53,830 nt of DNA from Prevotella sp. UBA5387 (lineage in GTDB: Bacteria; Bacteroidota; Bacteroidia; Bacteroidales; Bacteroidaceae), in contig DHOP01000003.1 in assembly GCA_002407775.1 (NCBI GenBank), positions 1,449-55,278 of the forward strand, given 5' to 3'. The notes beneath the pieces are model-generated. The model saw only the letters and a list, made by a program, of their open reading frames with translations, made no database searches and was not told the DNA's origin. A program made the position numbers and the translations under genes. Positions 26,549 through 34,902 of this stretch are shown here, piece after piece (position 1 is the stretch's first letter; each line of letters starts with the position of its first letter).

Positions 26549-27952
26549 TTAATAAAACTTGAAGTATCTACGAGCATTATTATAGGAAATATCCTCTACC
26601 ATACGTGACAATATCTGGTCATGGTTTGGTAACAAACCGCCTTCAACATCATTACCCAAGAGATTGCAAAGCAAGCGGCGGAAATACTCATGGCGAGGAT
26701 AGCTTAAGAAAGAGCGACTATCAGTGAGCATTCCAACAAAACGAGAAAGTAACCCAAGTACTGAGAGTGCATTAATCTGCTTAGTCATGCCATCAAGCTG
26801 ATCATTGAACCACCAACCTGAACCGAACTGAATCTTACCTGGCTCAGAGCCATCCTGGAAGTTTCCAATCATGGTGGCAATCATCTCATTGGCGTTAGGA
26901 TTGAGTGTATAAATAATGGTCCGAGTAAGCTGATGATTTCTGTTCAGCTCATTAAGTAGATTGCTCATAGCACGGGCTGTGTTGAATTCGCCAATTGAAT
27001 CAAAGCCTGTGTCTGGCCCAAGTTGGTTGAACATTTGCGTGTTATTATCTCGCATTGCACCATAATGGTACTGCTGAGTCCAATCGGCAGCAAAGTCCAT
27101 CACGCCACAATCTTTGAGGAAGGCATGCTTATATTGCCGAACTTCGAAGTCACTAAGTTGCTGGCCTTGCAGAGCTTTAGCAAAAATAGCTTCTATCTGG
27201 GTATCTGTGTAGGGTTCATCGTAGAACTCTTCGATACCATGATCTGAAAGCTTACATCCGTTCTCTGTAAAAAAGTCGTGACGTTTTTGCAAAGCATCCA
27301 TCAAGTGAGTATAGCTATCTACCACTAATCCACTAACTTCAGAAAGTTGTTTCAAGTAATCTATGAAGCCTTGTTTCTCAATGTTCATAGCCTTATCTGG
27401 ACGCCAAGCAGGAATCATCTTTATTTCAAAGCCACTTTGAATGGTCTCTTTATGATAATGCAAGTCATCTACAGGGTCGTCTGTTGTACAGACACATTCC
27501 ACATTATAATGCCGCATCAATCCACGAGCGCTAAATTCTGGAAGTTTCAACTTCTCGTTGCACTCATCATAAATCTCACGTGCCGTAGCTGGTGAGAGTT
27601 GTTTGGTAATACCAAAAGCAGTCTTTAACTCTAGGTGAGTCCAATGATAAAGAGGGTTCCTGTAAGTGTATGGAACGGTTTCTGCCCATTTTTCAAATTT
27701 TTCCCAATCTGAAGTGTCATCTCCTGTGCAGTATTTTTCAGCCACACCATTTGTACGCATGGCACGCCATTTGTAATGGTCTCCACCTAACCAAAGTTCT
27801 GTAATGCTGCGGAACTTATGATCTTCGGCTACCATCTTTGGGTTTAAATGGCAATGATAGTCGATGATAGGCATCTTGGCAGCGTGATTGTGATAAAGCT
27901 CCTGCGCTGTTTTAGTATCAAGCAGGAAGTTTTCGTCCATGAATTGTTTCAT
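26549..27952 (-). CDS. uxaC: Glucuronate/galacturonate isomerase
   Basis: 467 residues, the normal UxaC length. It converts D-glucuronate to fructuronate and D-galacturonate to tagaturonate, the first step of cytoplasmic hexuronate breakdown. Family blocks include the N-terminal metal-site segment MPIIDYHCHLNPK, the CTTDDPVDDL motif, GVMDFAADWTQQYHYGAMR, and SFLSYPRHEYFRRLLCN near the end. The start ATG 27952 gives MKQFMDENFLL; Met5 is also plausible. It stands alone between its own promoter and terminator, 6.6 kb from the other hexuronate genes, so it may be regulated with them through separate operators. Confidence 0.96.
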   Translation of the reverse strand: MKQFMDENFLLDTKTAQELYHNHAAKMPIIDYHCHLNPKMVAEDHKFRSITELWLGGDHYKWRAMRTNGVAEKYCTGDDTSDWEKFEKWAETVPYTYRNPLYHWTHLELKTAFGITKQLSPATAREIYDECNEKLKLPEFSARGLMRHYNVECVCTTDDPVDDLHYHKETIQSGFEIKMIPAWRPDKAMNIEKQGFIDYLKQLSEVSGLVVDSYTHLMDALQKRHDFFTENGCKLSDHGIEEFYDEPYTDTQIEAIFAKALQGQQLSDFEVRQYKHAFLKDCGVMDFAADWTQQYHYGAMRDNNTQMFNQLGPDTGFDSIGEFNTARAMSNLLNELNRNHQLTRTIIYTLNPNANEMIATMIGNFQDGSEPGKIQFGSGWWFNDQLDGMTKQINALSVLGLLSRFVGMLTDSRSFLSYPRHEYFRRLLCNLLGNDVEGGLLPNHDQILSRMVEDISYNNARRYFKFY

Positions 27953-27993
27953 CCTTTTGATTTGTTCTTTATTGTTAATTGAGTTTGTTATTG

Positions 27994-28001
27994 CAAAAAT
28001 A
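27994..28001 (-). promoter_or_regulatory. Putative -7 promoter element for uxaC
   Basis: TATTTTTG on the minus strand, an exact TAnnTTTG match 41 bp before the uxaC ATG, in the divergent region shared with the asparaginase gene. Confidence 0.5.
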
Positions 28002-28034
28002 CAATAATTTATTTTCTAACTCAAGCGTTTTAAC

Positions 28035-28042
28035 TATATTTG
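28035..28042 (+). promoter_or_regulatory. Putative -7 promoter element for asparaginase
   Basis: TATATTTG, an exact TAnnTTTG match 19 bp before the ATG at 28062; the leader would be about 15 nt. Confidence 0.6.
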
Positions 28043-28061
28043 CACAAAATAACTTGGACCA

Positions 28062-29096
28062 ATGAATAAAGTACTATTGATTTACACTGGAGGCACCATT
28101 GGTATGGGTACAAATCTGCAAACAGGTGCGTTGGAACCCCTTGATTTCAATCATCTTGTAGACTCCATGCCCGAATTCAAGCTTATAAAGACTCAGGTTG
28201 ATGTGTATCAGTTCACTACTCCCATTGATTCAAGTGATATGGCACCAGATAAATGGGCGCTTCTTGTACGCATTATCGGAAAGAATTTTCAAGAATACGA
28301 TGGCTTTGTCATATTGCATGGCACAGACACCATGGCTTATACGGCATCTGCATTGTCGTTTATGCTCGAAAATTTGACAAAACCAGTCATTCTCACTGGG
28401 TCCCAGTTACCTATAGGAAAGCTCAGAACAGACGGCAAAGAAAACCTTATTTCAAGTATAGAGGTAGCTTCGATGAAGGATGCGAACGGCTTTGCTAGAG
28501 TACCTGAAGTGTGTATTTATTTCAGTGGACATCTTATTAGGGGAAATAGATCTACCAAAATCAATGCTGATGGTTTCAATGCCTTTGAATCATTCAATTA
28601 TCCCCATCTTTGCGATGCTGGCGTTAACTTTGCTTTTCATGACCATCATATTCTAAAGCCAGACTTCTCAAAGCCGATGATACCACACCTTTTCATGAAC
28701 CCCAATGTCTTAATTTTTAGTCTTTTTCCAGGTATTCAAGAGCATGTCATAAGTCATGTACTTACATCCAAAGAAGTTAGAGGTATTGTAATGAGAACTT
28801 TTGGTAGTGGTAACGCGCCACATGAAGCATGGCTTATGCGTATTCTCAAAGAAGCGACAAACAGGGGAATTGTTGTGGTGAATATCAGTCAATGTGTGTC
28901 TGGCTCCGTTCAAATGAATCGCTATGATACGGGTTCACAGCTTAAACAAAACGGGTTAGTGTCTGGTTTCGACTCCACTGTTGAAGCTGCCGTAACGAAA
29001 CTGATGTTCTTAACAGCTAGATTTAAAGATGCTAACGTTATCAGGAGTCAAATGAGCCGAAGCTTAGCAGGTGAGATTACGATTGACATTGAATAG
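28062..29096 (+). CDS. ansA: Type I (cytoplasmic) L-asparaginase
   Basis: 344 residues. Both asparaginase active-site signatures are visible: YTGGTIGM at the N-terminus (catalytic Thr) and GFVILHGTDTMAYTAS around residues 83-98 (second Thr and Asp of the catalytic pair). ILTGSQLPIG and a C-terminal small domain (GIVVVNISQCVSGSVQMNRYDTG) complete the fold. No signal peptide is present, so it acts in the cytoplasm, hydrolysing asparagine to aspartate and ammonia. Aspartate could feed the pyrimidine pathway that also uses the nearby carAB product, but no operon links them. The gene is monocistronic with a short leader. Confidence 0.95.
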   Translation: MNKVLLIYTGGTIGMGTNLQTGALEPLDFNHLVDSMPEFKLIKTQVDVYQFTTPIDSSDMAPDKWALLVRIIGKNFQEYDGFVILHGTDTMAYTASALSFMLENLTKPVILTGSQLPIGKLRTDGKENLISSIEVASMKDANGFARVPEVCIYFSGHLIRGNRSTKINADGFNAFESFNYPHLCDAGVNFAFHDHHILKPDFSKPMIPHLFMNPNVLIFSLFPGIQEHVISHVLTSKEVRGIVMRTFGSGNAPHEAWLMRILKEATNRGIVVVNISQCVSGSVQMNRYDTGSQLKQNGLVSGFDSTVEAAVTKLMFLTARFKDANVIRSQMSRSLAGEITIDIE

Positions 29097-29175
29097 TTTA
29101 AGTTGTTTTTTCCAGATTATACTTTCTTCGGATAATTCTAAGTGTTTGTCTGTTTAAGCCTAATATTCATATTAC

Positions 29176-29187
29176 TATGTTTTATAA
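29176..29187. other. Loop region of an AT-rich hairpin between convergent genes
   Basis: Perfect 11-bp arms TTCATATTACT (29166-29176) and AGTAATATGAA (29187-29197) lie between the convergent asparaginase and membrane-protein genes. Neither side has a strong T-run, so terminator function is uncertain. Otherwise the gap is empty. Confidence 0.35.
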
Positions 29188-29253
29188 GTAATATGAACTA
29201 ATGTATTATGTTATACTAAACTTATTTACTTTAATAAATTGATTAAGACATGG

Positions 29254-29913
29254 TTAATTGACAAATACATAATACAAAGAAAAGAAAAATTGTGCAGTAA
29301 AGATGTAAAGCAAAAGAACAGGCATAATCCAACTTCCAGCTGAAGTCAGACATTGACCTATGTCAAATAAGCTTCTAGACTTACCACTTAATATGCTAAA
29401 GAATGCTCCAACTGACGTAGCCATGAACGCTATTATGGGTATTAGGCTCTTGGAAAAACTACTTGGAAACAGTTCACCCGAAATCCCTAATAAGATAGCA
29501 TGAGGAAAGAAGGTTAAGCTTATGATAAAAACAACTTCAGAAATTAATAATAATAAGGAAGCTTTTAGTGCAAAGTTCTGTTGTGAAGGTAGTTTGTTGC
29601 CGTCTTTGGAGAATAGTAAAGTAATTGTAGACCATAATCCACCAGTCGTAATACTACCCCAAGCTATTGCCAAAAGTAAGATATTGACCAATACTGGTGA
29701 AGCCAAGAGGGTCGCAAAATTACTGAAAAACCATCTTATACCTCCAGAACTTAGCAGTGATCGCAATTGTATGTCGGGCATCGCTGCTGTCAATAGCCAT
29801 GAAGCCAATATCAAACCCAGCTCCGAAATGCCAAATAATAGAGAGAGTCGATAAATTATTTTTCGAACTCTAATGGCATAATTTTCTTTATTTCCCGAGT
29901 TATCAGCTATCAT
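29254..29913 (-). CDS. Small multi-spanning membrane protein, AbgT-like
   Basis: 219 residues with about five hydrophobic segments (SLLFGISELGLILASWLLTA, LASPVLVNILLLAIAWGSIT, ALKASLLLLISEVVFIISLT, SLIPIIAFMATSVGAFFSIL, WIMPVLLLYIFTAQFFFSLY). The stretch LRSLLSSGGIRWFFSNF followed by a hydrophobic helix resembles the start of AbgT-type p-aminobenzoyl-glutamate transporters, which are twice as long. This resemblance is weak and unchecked. It lies 15 bp after the response-regulator gene and appears to be the third gene of the kinase-regulator operon, so it could be a target or accessory of that signalling system. Function unknown. Confidence 0.65.
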   Translation of the reverse strand: MIADNSGNKENYAIRVRKIIYRLSLLFGISELGLILASWLLTAAMPDIQLRSLLSSGGIRWFFSNFATLLASPVLVNILLLAIAWGSITTGGLWSTITLLFSKDGNKLPSQQNFALKASLLLLISEVVFIISLTFFPHAILLGISGELFPSSFSKSLIPIIAFMATSVGAFFSILSGKSRSLFDIGQCLTSAGSWIMPVLLLYIFTAQFFFSLYYVFVN

Positions 29914-29928
29914 CTTTGGTTAATTTTC

Positions 29929-30654
29929 TTATTCGTCGTCAGGTTGTAAATTATCAATATCAAGAATTCGAAGCTCCATTGCACGCACTACTAAGCGTGT
30001 GGCATTGATTCCTACTCCTCCGTTTCCTTCTGGAAACAATTTCTGTCCCAATTCATACTGTCGCTTCTCGAGGCTTTTTACACCAAAAGGCATTCCTCGA
30101 AGATTTGTGATTTGTTCTTTAGTATATCCTAAGGCTAGATGTCTTAAGAAACGTTCGTCGTATTCATCGATCTCGTAATTGACCATCGCCTCTTGATGCA
30201 TAAGTTCCTTGTTGATACTCTGCATGAAACGATCTACAATCCTCTTCAATATTGGTTCATTGAAAACTAGTTGCTTTCCCTCCATGACACTTAACACATC
30301 GCTGCGGGTAAGCATTTCGCCAGTTTTCAAAATAATACCATCGCAGCCGGCATCAAGGGCATCGGCCCACAATTTTTCGTTGAGAATTTCACCTGTGAAT
30401 ATCAATATTTTTACCTCAGGGTGAGCAGCCTTGGTGTGTCGACAGATCTCAATTCCTACTGTTGTAGAGCCCCCTAAACCTAAGTCTAGCAGCAATAGGT
30501 CAGGTAACTTCTCTTTTATCAACTTTAAATAGCTTTGCTCGGAGTCTGCAGTGCCAATGATATGAGCTTCAGGAATGTCATTGCGAATAATGCCTTCGGT
30601 ACCCTTTAACTCTAAGGGTACATCCTCCACTATGATAATATTAAAGTCTTTCAT
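29929..30654 (-). CDS. Response regulator with receiver domain and C-terminal effector
   Basis: 241 residues. The receiver domain (1 to about 125) has acidic pair E10/D11 in IIIVEDVPLE, the phosphorylation site Asp57 in LLLLDLGLGG, the Thr switch in KILIFTGE and the conserved Lys in GIILKTGE. The C-terminal part (about 150-241) includes DERFLRHLALGYTKEQITNL and VKSLEKRQYELGQKLFP, which looks like a helix-turn-helix of the LuxR/NarL style (a DUF-type effector seen in Prevotella and Bacteroides regulators). It is 37 bp downstream of the giant kinase gene, so it is its likely partner. Target genes are unknown; the co-transcribed membrane protein is a candidate. Confidence 0.88.
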   Translation of the reverse strand: MKDFNIIIVEDVPLELKGTEGIIRNDIPEAHIIGTADSEQSYLKLIKEKLPDLLLLDLGLGGSTTVGIEICRHTKAAHPEVKILIFTGEILNEKLWADALDAGCDGIILKTGEMLTRSDVLSVMEGKQLVFNEPILKRIVDRFMQSINKELMHQEAMVNYEIDEYDERFLRHLALGYTKEQITNLRGMPFGVKSLEKRQYELGQKLFPEGNGGVGINATRLVVRAMELRILDIDNLQPDDE

Positions 30655-30691
30655 ATTATAATATATATTATTTGTATGTTCTAAACATTGA

Positions 30692-33600
30692 TTATTTCTC
30701 TATTTCTGCTTTTTCCCAGCAACGGTCAGGCATTGTTATAGTGATAATAAGTTTACCCTCTTCTGAACATTTGGAAATAATGCCGCATGCCCTAAGATTC
30801 GTCAATTCTCCCATTTCTCGTACAATTTGCCGACAAACTAAAAAATCCTTGTCTTTAGTAAATGGCGTAAAAAGATTGCGGCATGTCTCTTCATTCACTT
30901 CATAATGGTTCATGAAAACCTCTATTTTAGAATAAGGTGAATTAGTATTTGCTTCATTTATAACAAGTTTTCCGCCTCTATTTAGTCGTTTTAGCAACTC
31001 AAATAGATAATTTGACATATCTGCATCTAAACGTAATGGTGGTATTTGGTGCACGGCCTGTACAGAAAGAAGGTGATACAACTCCTTATAATACGCAGCC
31101 AATTCTGATATACCCGAGAGATTTTTGTCAGTTCCATCTATAAGATGGCGTATACGTGAAGGGTAGTACATGGTTTCATGTTTAAGCGTTGATAGACAGT
31201 TGTCTAGAACACTATTGCTTACATGAAGTTGATCATCATCCATTTTCAAACGTCGTAGGTTATCTTCTGCCAATTCGATGGATGTTTCTTGTGAAGTAGC
31301 ATTGTCGATAGATAACTGCAATGCATTTCGAATCTGATCAACTATTTCACTCAAACTTTTCTGCTGTTCAGCTGATAGACTATATTTATCAAAGTCATTG
31401 AGCTTGTCTATCTGTTTAAGTTTTTCATTATCAGTCAGATCTTCCAGCAGTAATCGATTCATGGCATTAATTCGATCGATGCAAAATCGAAAGTTAAGCC
31501 GGTGCCGATAATAAAGAAAATAGTAAGCGGGGAAGATTACTGCAAGCATCAAAACTAAAAGACTGATTGCAACCGTTTTGTTATTTTCGCTGCGTTGCAT
31601 ACGCCGAACATATTCGGGGAGTGTGTCATCTGCACTTGCTTCACGGAAAAGTTTGGTATATATGCGATTGTTTTGATGATAGAGCGACCAGTTGTGCAAA
31701 GCCAAAGCAGCAACAGCAGTCTCGTTGCTTATGTCCAAAAGAACGGCCGTATCTGTCTTTGCTAAATATTTGTGGCAGCTATCTGCAAATTGAAGTGTTT
31801 TATGGAAAGTGCCATTTATATTTGAAAAATATGCACTATCAGCAAATTGAGAAGCTTTGCTTGTTGTATCTCGTTTTGTCAAAGACTTGGTCAATGTGAC
31901 CTTCTTAGACAACTGGTGATGTTTTGATGCAATTGCAGCTGGGTTGCCAACAGCATTACAAAAACTGGAAAGAAGTATTACTAACATGACTAACGCACGT
32001 TTCAAACCCTTTGGCAATCGGAAAAAGAAACGAGACCCCTTCCCCACTTCACTTTCTGCGCTTATTGTACAAACACTAAATATCTTGCTGGTTTTCTTAT
32101 ATTTCTCAATAATACCATAACAATTTTTCAAGCCATAACCATGTCCACCCGTATAAGTATGATCGAATAGATGAGACATCTTTTCTTCATCCATACCTGA
32201 ACCGTTATCCTTGATACTGATTTCAACGTAGTCTTTAGCCTCCTGTGCGCTTACCTTGACAAAGCCACCATCCTTTGAGGATTTGCGAGCATTGTCAGCC
32301 ATTGTGTTGATCATAAAGAGCGTTAGGGTCTTGTCGGCCTTCACCACGCTATCAGTAGGCTGTACTATAAGATCGACACCTTTGATTTTAAAACTCATTC
32401 GACCTCTTGACACGACATCAAAGAGATCTTGCAGAGAAAAGCTCTCTATCTTGAGACTTACCTCTCCTTGCCTCATTTGTATCCATTGGGTCAATACATT
32501 GTTGTAGTCATTGATACTATCAGTAAGTTCTACGATATATTGATAACGTGAATTTCTGACATCTTCATCTTCTGTCTTTGTCTCTAATCGGTCAACCTCG
32601 TTAACCATTCGGTCGATGAAAGGCAGAATACCATTGACCAAGTGTATTTTGGCGCGTTGCTCGATATTGCGCCTTCGGTTTTGTTGTAGACGTAGTTCAG
32701 CAAGTCTTGATTGCTCTTGTATGTCATTGTACCGTTCCTGGGCTTCTTGGGTTTGAATCTCGTTGCGTTCGCGCCATTCACGGAGAGGTTCAAGAAGTGT
32801 GTCTAATGAGAAGCGAGCGTCACTTCTACGGCGCATATTATCGAACACAAAAAGTAGGATGAGCACCACAATAATCATCACGATCACAGCGATTAACCAC
32901 CAGTTAAGCTGTCGTGCCGTAATATCCAATTGACTTGCGCGAGCTTCTAAGGTTCTGTCTTGGCGCGTTTGTTCTTGCAGGTCTAGATATATGTTTCGAT
33001 TATAATCACTGTTAGCCTTGTCATTCACAGCAGAATATACTAAAGATAACTGCTCTCTAATAGATGCTACAAGATCAGGGGCTTGATCAATAGCCTTGTT
33101 CTCGTTAAGTGCAAGATTGAGGCAGGCCATTGCCGAACGGTAATCCTTGATTTGCCAAAAATTCTCTGCAAGTGTGCGATTTGCGCCCGCAATCTGGTAG
33201 ACATCGCCGTATTGACGAAACATATTGAGAGCACGTTGCGACAAGTATCCTGCCAGCAAACTGTCAGGCATCTGATCTACATTGATATATTCTATTGCTC
33301 GATAGTTGTCCCTAATAAGCTGCTGTCTTCGACTTGGTGTCTGAAGATGTTCGCTCATTGCCTGCATAGCTTGTGCTTCCCAGTATATATAACCATGCTC
33401 TTTTGCAAGCATATAGCATTGGGTAAGATACTCGAATTCGGCTTGGGCTATCTCATCATCGGTTCCTTCGGTCAGTATTCCACCAGCACCGATATTATAC
33501 CAATAACTTATAAGTTGAGTAGTGTCTTCCTGTATTTCACCATAGGGATTAATATCAAAAAGTGCATCAACAGACTGTTGCTGCAATCCCACATAATAGT

Positions 33601-34135
33601 AATATATTGATGTAATGATATTAAATTCCGATTCTGCATAAACTAGTCGTAAACGTTGGTGCTTAGAAATATGATCTGGTTCATCAGCAATTCTGCGAAG
33701 TCGACTTATTGCTCGTTCACGGTAACCATAAAAATCCTTATTCCTCGATTTTCTTTGACAAAGTCGCATATGTTGGACATCGGCAATAAGAAGTTCTATT
33801 TGATTGTTGCTGTTATCAATTATTTCATCCAACTGGTGAGTAGCTTGGGCATATTCCATTTTGGCAATGCTGACAAAAGCCAAGTTGTTTAGTGCCTCCG
33901 CCCGATCTATCCCACAACTATCAGCGAGTAATCGTGCCTTTTCGGCATATACTTTGGTAGAGTCAAGATTGCGGTAATGATATGAATAGGATTTCTCGTT
34001 CAATAGCTCAAATTGACTATTGTCTTTATCATCACATGACAGAACACTGATAATGACAAATGCCATTACCAACCAAGTCAACGATTTATATGCGAAACGA
34101 GAATGGAACATCAGTGCAAAAAATAAAAAAGTCAT
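30692..34135 (-). CDS. Giant sensor histidine kinase with TPR sensor and two kinase-like modules
   Basis: 1147 residues (the ATG at 34111, Met9, is an alternative start). A lipoprotein-like signal (VIISVLSC) leads into a periplasmic TPR-type region (about 35-400), a membrane helix (about 411-432) and a coiled coil. The first kinase core has NTMADNARKSS (N box, about 611), DNGSGMDEE (G1), GHGYGLKN (G2) and GKGSRFFFRLP. A second membrane segment (about 718), a short periplasmic loop and a third (about 850-874) follow. A second module has a phosphoacceptor-like LSTLKHETMYYPSRI (about 985) but its ATPase part lacks DxGxG. The layout matches Prevotella/Bacteroides kinases with DUF5112/DUF5113-type domains. 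The stimulus is unknown. Confidence 0.9.
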   Translation of the reverse strand: MTFLFFALMFHSRFAYKSLTWLVMAFVIISVLSCDDKDNSQFELLNEKSYSYHYRNLDSTKVYAEKARLLADSCGIDRAEALNNLAFVSIAKMEYAQATHQLDEIIDNSNNQIELLIADVQHMRLCQRKSRNKDFYGYRERAISRLRRIADEPDHISKHQRLRLVYAESEFNIITSIYYYYVGLQQQSVDALFDINPYGEIQEDTTQLISYWYNIGAGGILTEGTDDEIAQAEFEYLTQCYMLAKEHGYIYWEAQAMQAMSEHLQTPSRRQQLIRDNYRAIEYINVDQMPDSLLAGYLSQRALNMFRQYGDVYQIAGANRTLAENFWQIKDYRSAMACLNLALNENKAIDQAPDLVASIREQLSLVYSAVNDKANSDYNRNIYLDLQEQTRQDRTLEARASQLDITARQLNWWLIAVIVMIIVVLILLFVFDNMRRRSDARFSLDTLLEPLREWRERNEIQTQEAQERYNDIQEQSRLAELRLQQNRRRNIEQRAKIHLVNGILPFIDRMVNEVDRLETKTEDEDVRNSRYQYIVELTDSINDYNNVLTQWIQMRQGEVSLKIESFSLQDLFDVVSRGRMSFKIKGVDLIVQPTDSVVKADKTLTLFMINTMADNARKSSKDGGFVKVSAQEAKDYVEISIKDNGSGMDEEKMSHLFDHTYTGGHGYGLKNCYGIIEKYKKTSKIFSVCTISAESEVGKGSRFFFRLPKGLKRALVMLVILLSSFCNAVGNPAAIASKHHQLSKKVTLTKSLTKRDTTSKASQFADSAYFSNINGTFHKTLQFADSCHKYLAKTDTAVLLDISNETAVAALALHNWSLYHQNNRIYTKLFREASADDTLPEYVRRMQRSENNKTVAISLLVLMLAVIFPAYYFLYYRHRLNFRFCIDRINAMNRLLLEDLTDNEKLKQIDKLNDFDKYSLSAEQQKSLSEIVDQIRNALQLSIDNATSQETSIELAEDNLRRLKMDDDQLHVSNSVLDNCLSTLKHETMYYPSRIRHLIDGTDKNLSGISELAAYYKELYHLLSVQAVHQIPPLRLDADMSNYLFELLKRLNRGGKLVINEANTNSPYSKIEVFMNHYEVNEETCRNLFTPFTKDKDFLVCRQIVREMGELTNLRACGIISKCSEEGKLIITITMPDRCWEKAEIEK

Positions 34136-34143
34136 GAATTAAA

Positions 34144-34168
34144 GGACTGCAAATATAGCTTGCAGTCC
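34144..34168 (-). promoter_or_regulatory. Hairpin enclosing the kinase-operon -7 promoter element
   Basis: Perfect 9-bp arms GGACTGCAA and TTGCAGTCC flank a 7-base centre. On the minus strand TATATTTG (34150-34157) is an exact TAnnTTTG element inside the palindrome, 14 bp before the kinase ATG. The palindrome is also 33 bp after the eda stop, so it may be an operator, an eda terminator with a poor T tract (TTTAATT), or both. Confidence 0.55.
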
Positions 34169-34200
34169 ATTAATCCATGACCGTCTATCGTTAATGGGCG

Positions 34201-34872
34201 TTAAGCGCGAGCTTCACGAATATAGCCAAGTGCCTCAACACACTTGTCTGTGATGGCTTGCCAGTTTTCTGAAGCAATCACATCCTTAGGAAAGAGCTTA
34301 GATCCCATGCCTACGCAGAATACTCCACTTTTTATCCATTCAGTTAGATTTTCTTTGTCAGGCGAAACGGCGCCGGTCACCATAATATTGGACCAACGTA
34401 GCGGACCGAGAACATTTTTCACGAAGGAGGGTCCTCCGACGTTGCCTGCAGGGAAAACCTTGGTAACATCGCATCCCATTGCTTGTGCATTGCTGATTTC
34501 AGTAACGCTACCACAACCTGGAGAGTAAGGAACCAAACGCCGGTTACAAACAGTTGCAATCTCTGAAACAAAGTTAGGACCTACAATAAAATTGGCACCT
34601 AACTGCATGTAAAGGGTTGCTGTGGCAGGATCAATCACCGTGCCAGCACCTAGTACCATTTCCGGACATTCCTTGTCGGCCCACTTTATCAAAGCACCAA
34701 ACAATTCATGAGCGAAGTCTCCACGATTTGTGAATTCAAATGCACGGACACCACCTTGATAGCAAGCCTTGATAACCTGCTTGCATATTTCGAGATCGTT
34801 GTTGAAGAAAACAGGAACCATTCCTGTAGACTTCATAGCCTGAAAGACCTCTGACTTACTGAATTTTGCCAT
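34201..34872 (-). CDS. eda: KDPG/KHG aldolase
   Basis: 223 residues. It cleaves 2-keto-3-deoxy-6-phosphogluconate to pyruvate and glyceraldehyde 3-phosphate, the last step of hexuronate and Entner-Doudoroff catabolism. Class I aldolase features are visible: the active-site Glu in RAFEFTNRG, the GAGTVIDPATA and GANFIVGPNF strands, YSPGCGSVTE, the Schiff-base Lys in DVTKVFPAGNVGG, and a phosphate-binding TGAVSPD. The family's usual 'T-L-R-T' is TNRG here, common in the Bacteroidetes version. The gene is 30 bp downstream of kdgK in the same transcript. Confidence 0.95.
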   Translation of the reverse strand: MAKFSKSEVFQAMKSTGMVPVFFNNDLEICKQVIKACYQGGVRAFEFTNRGDFAHELFGALIKWADKECPEMVLGAGTVIDPATATLYMQLGANFIVGPNFVSEIATVCNRRLVPYSPGCGSVTEISNAQAMGCDVTKVFPAGNVGGPSFVKNVLGPLRWSNIMVTGAVSPDKENLTEWIKSGVFCVGMGSKLFPKDVIASENWQAITDKCVEALGYIREARA

Positions 34873-34902
34873 ATCGTATTATGAATAATCTTTTTATTAT
34901 AT

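Noticed and set aside
33083..33610. 175-aa plus-strand open frame inside the kinase gene
   Set aside because: It is an opposite-strand shadow of the TPR region, without family-like sequence or start signals.
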